Positions 8,594-11,673 of a stretch of DNA of 11,673 bases are shown one piece after another. The translations under genes were made by a program, and so were the position numbers. The DNA is taken from the NCBI RefSeq assembly GCF_019112545.1, contig NW_025064987.1:1-11673 (forward strand). Reading direction: 5' to 3'. The notes beneath the pieces were generated by a model. It had not been told where the DNA came from and did no database searches. It saw only the letters and a list, made by a program, of their open reading frames with translations. The DNA comes from Guyanagaster necrorhizus (taxonomy: Eukaryota; Basidiomycota; Agaricomycetes; Agaricales; Physalacriaceae). The stretch's first letter is position 1. Every line of letters starts with the position of its first letter.

Positions 8594-10271
8594 TCATACG
8601 TAAACGCGACGGTGGTCTTCCTGAAAAAACCGTGGATCCCAATGACCAGTGACATAACATCTCTCTCTCGACGTTGTACAAATACTTATATTGACCCCCT
8701 CGTCCTTCATCTTTCTAAGCCGAATAATATCGTTGAAGGCAAGATCCCCCAACAACCTTTCAGTATCAGCCTCAAACTTCATAGACCGCAGTGCGCCGAC
8801 CGTCAACCTCGCAAAAACCATGTCAAGAAAATACGAATTGAGGAAGGTAAACGTAGACAGGGATAGCCGATCCTCGTCTGCCTGTATCGTGATCTCTAGC
8901 GACTCCAGCACAGGCAAAAGTTCGTACTCCAGAGTGTCAAAAAGTGTTTCGTCCATACCAAGCACGAAATCGTTAAGAGCTTCGTCATTCGAGAAGTGCC
9001 ACTGGGGATAATGAAGTTTCAGATGAGTGAGCTCCGGTGTAGAACGAAGGATGTCGAAAAAGTCGATGTCTATAACAGGAAAGTCCACATGCAGAAATAG
9101 GAGCGAGCATCCAGACGAAGCGATCAACGTGCTGATGGAATAATTGATGATGTAATTTTCTATTCGAGGCCTCACCGTCAAGCTCGTCAAGTGCGGAAGC
9201 TGCACTTCCTCCATGAAAATGCTGGAACAGACGGTGAGGGACTGCAAGCCGGGGTGGAAAATGGGATCCTGGCTCTGCAGGAGAGGACCTTCGGAACGAT
9301 ATTTGAAGATCAACGTTCGAAGATGAGGAGCCGAAAATAAGATATCCGTGTATGTTCTGCAGCTACCCGTGCCCTCCTGAATGTCCGTCAGGGACGTCAC
9401 CTGAGACCATTGCAGACCTGCGAACTTGTGGACACCAATTCCTTCGAAAGAAACTTCCTTCAAGACCGGCGCTGCCTTGAAAGCGGTTATTGAAGGTAAA
9501 GGAACGGTGGAGGAACGAGATGAGGCGACGTGTAGCTTCGTCAGATGAGGGACGTTGCCTTCCACGTCATTCAGCATGAGGACTAATTCAGAGGGCATGC
9601 AGAAGCTGATATCCTTCCACCGCGTCGAGTGCTCGATGATGTTCCGTAGGAGCGTTTTTATCGTCGCCTTCGTCTGGATATCGACCTTGCTGTTAGAGAT
9701 ATTGAACGCAACGCTGATATCGCGTTGATTCGAACGAGATAGCACAGTCGATAATAGAGAAACAGGATCTTTCCGAGGTTTAGGCATAGACGAGGGGGTT
9801 GTCGAGTAGTAGGGAACACAGACTGAGCTGTCGCCGATGAGGAAAGACGTCCAGAGCGTAGAATCACCACATGCCGCAGATCTCCATGAATGGCATACAT
9901 GGCTGAGCGCCCAAGGACCCTTCTCTGTATCTGACGCATTGAAAGATTCGCCGTCTAACGCCATCCCGAATATTTCGCTTAGCACTTCAGGTGGAAAACG
10001 GTTGTTGGGCGTCGCATCGGGAGGAGATAATAAACAAGCGAGATTTCGACCAAGTTCTTCATTTTTTTTCCTAAGCGTGATGCACTCTGATTTCAGAAGA
10101 CGGATGCGGTGCTCGTTGTCGTTGATGTGCATGCGGATCTCCGCAGCACTGGTTTCTATACTTTCTGGCACGTCATCAGCACTCGACGGTACAATTGAGA
10201 AGAAACGACATCTTACTAGGCGGCAAGTAACCCTTTCCGAAGCAGGATAAACATGTCACTCCTCGCTCCAT
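8594..10271 (-). CDS. F-box/LRR-like protein, right-arm copy (2 exons)
   Basis: Mirror copy of the left-arm gene, encoding the same protein. Predicted exons on the minus strand are 10217-10271 and 8594-10164, with intron 10165-10216; the alternative ATG is at 10132. Domains are the same: N-terminal coiled coil, F-box-like module, LxxLxL repeats and the C-terminal FFQEDHRRVYV. The two intact copies point toward each other and toward the RTA1-like gene, with about 5.5 kb between their stop codons. With identical coding and upstream sequence within the arms, both copies are expected to be expressed alike unless outside flanks differ. I see no disabling lesion in either copy. Confidence 0.85.
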
Positions 10272-10628
10272 CGGTGTGAAAAGATTCGCGTCTGGGATGC
10301 AGAGAGAATTGTTGAAAATTCCAGACTAGCAAGGCCAGCAAGTGTATCAGGTAGAAAAAATTCAGTGTCTCAGAATGCGATGCGACGTGGCGATGGCGAG
10401 AGTCGAGGTGAAAGAACGTTAAAGAAGAACACGGGTAATGTTCACACCATAAAAGGAGACTGTGTTGGGCGGGTCGCGCGACAGTTTCCGAAGTCATGAC
10501 AGTCACAAAGATACTGAAAGGAGAACCTCTGCAGCAAAATTACCAATTCTGACACTCAAACATACAATAATATGAGGTTAAAATATGCTGATTCACTGCA
10601 AATGTTTCTACAATTCTCTGTATATTTT

Positions 10629-11259
10629 TTACACATATATCCGTAGATGATCTTCCTGGTCGAATCGCGCATCCCAGTGATCCGTAATGTATGGGAGGTC
10701 TTCTGACGGCGGCTTTCATTCACTGTTTCCGTACGGAGGATAAATGTGGTCAGGCCTTGGGCCATTGATGGGCTCCATTTCGTAAAGCAAAATTCCAGTT
10801 GGACAAGTTCCGGCGTAGAAGCAAGGATACTCCGAAATTGGGTGTTCATATCGGAGTTATCGATATGCAGAAGTCGGAGAGAGCATTGAGAAGAGTGATC
10901 AGCTCTTTGATGTCCCGGTCGATATGCGGTAACGAACGAGTGGCGGTCAAAGATATCAACTGAGGACATTCTACATTTTCAACATAAAGCTGGAAGAGGT
11001 AGTGAGCGATTTCAATTCAGCATGGACTATTTTCGAAGTGCGACGTTTTGAGATGAGGAGACACAGAGAGTATTTGTGTGAACATCCTAGAACGACCTTC
11101 CTTTGCGCGAATGTCCGTCAAGGATGTTATCTGAAACCATGGAAGGTCTACAACATTCCCAACACCAAGGCCATCGAAAGAGACCTCCGTCAAGGCTTCT
11201 GCTGCTTTTAATGCCTTTACCAAAGGCAAACGGACACCCGGGGCACGCGAGGTGAGGTG
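10629..11259 (-). pseudogene. Mirror copy of the decayed F-box paralogue
   Basis: Same broken sequence as at 415-1045, on the minus strand of the right arm, with the same frameshifts, stops and internal deletion. Because both arms share every lesion, the gene had already decayed before the arm was duplicated and inverted, or gene conversion has since made the arms uniform. Confidence 0.82.
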
Positions 11260-11262
11260 TCC

Positions 11263-11496
11263 ATGATGAACCTCTACCTGGGGTACGCCAATGTGTTATT
11301 TCGACCGACGCGGAATTTTTCCTTCTACCACATCGACCCTCTGGATCAATTCAGAAGGAACGAAGGCTACAAAACTGTTCTATCTCTTCGACTCTCCTAT
11401 GACGATTTGAAAGAGCCGTTTGACGGTTCTCTTTGTCGGGATATCCACCTTAACCCTGGAAACATGGAACACAATATTGAGATCTGGTTGGCTTGA
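11263..11496 (+). CDS. Mirror copy of the unidentified 77-residue ORF
   Basis: Identical protein to the ORF at 178-411, on the plus strand of the right arm. ATG codons at 11263 and 11266 start it and a TGA ends it at 11496. Function is unknown. As in the left arm, it abuts the 5' break of the F-box pseudogene in divergent orientation. It may be a truncated last exon or non-coding. Confidence 0.25.
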   Translation: MMNLYLGYANVLFRPTRNFSFYHIDPLDQFRRNEGYKTVLSLRLSYDDLKEPFDGSLCRDIHLNPGNMEHNIEIWLA

Positions 11497-11673
11497 GCGA
11501 AAGAGTATGATGGATAAAAGTTAACCGTGATCCTCTCTAAGGATTGAGACTTTACCGGAGACATGGTGATGTGCTTGGTAACGGCTAAGTGACTAAGAGA
11601 AGTGAATGAGGAATGAACTCTCAATCACCAACACCTAACCACTCAATACACAATCACCAAATACAGTTGAGGT
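11497..11673 (-). other. Outer end of right arm, no gene
   Basis: Mirror of 1-177, ending cagttgaggt. Nothing recognisable; the sequence beyond it is needed to tell whether the repeat continues. Confidence 0.4.

Larger units (their letters stand above)
7443..11673 (-). repeat. Right arm of 4.2-kb inverted repeat
   Basis: This is the mirror copy of 1-4231 in opposite orientation. The final bases (cagttgaggt) are the reverse complement of the first bases of the window (acctcaactg). Identity ends at 7443 on the inner side. The arm runs to the last base of the window, so its outer end and any flanking target-site duplication lie outside view. Confidence 0.97.

Noticed and set aside
1..11673. DNA transposon with 4.2-kb terminal inverted repeats
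   Set aside because: No transposase, no recognisable terminal motif and no visible target-site duplication. Kept only as an alternative explanation of the inverted repeat.

Overview
The window looks like nuclear DNA of a filamentous basidiomycete, most likely an agaricomycete. It carries an F-box-like protein of the mushroom type (coiled coil, then an LPPEVL-like F-box, then LxxLxL repeats). It also carries a fungal RTA1-like membrane protein gene cut by eight introns of 48-56 nt. There is no bacterial-style operon, Shine-Dalgarno site or phage gene, and no transposase or reverse transcriptase was recognised.

The dominant structure is one very large inverted repeat. Bases 1-4231 and 7443-11673 are reverse complements: every position x in the left arm pairs with 11674-x in the right arm. 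No indel or substitution was seen wherever the two were compared. The 3211-base spacer (4232-7442) is single copy. The arms run exactly to both window edges, so the true repeat may be longer.

Each arm, read from outside inward, holds the following. (1) About 180 bases without a gene. (2) A short antisense ORF of unknown identity. (3) A decayed, frameshifted F-box paralogue (415-1045; mirror 10629-11259). (4) About 360 bases of upstream DNA. (5) An apparently intact F-box/LRR-like gene (1403-3080; mirror 8594-10271) with one predicted 52-nt intron near its 5' end. (6) About 1150 bases with no supportable gene. The two intact F-box genes converge on the spacer.

The spacer holds one gene on the minus strand. 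It is a nine-exon RTA1-like seven-transmembrane protein of 288 residues (4967-6256), reconstructed here exon by exon with every splice phase consistent. It has a TATA box at 6290-6297 and over 1 kb of upstream DNA containing two perfect short palindromes.

F-box proteins of this type are presumed SCF ubiquitin-ligase substrate adaptors. RTA1 family members are membrane proteins linked to lipid translocation and to resistance against membrane-active compounds. Nothing in the sequence ties the two functions together. Their association looks structural: a single-copy membrane-protein gene enclosed by a near-perfect palindrome of F-box DNA.
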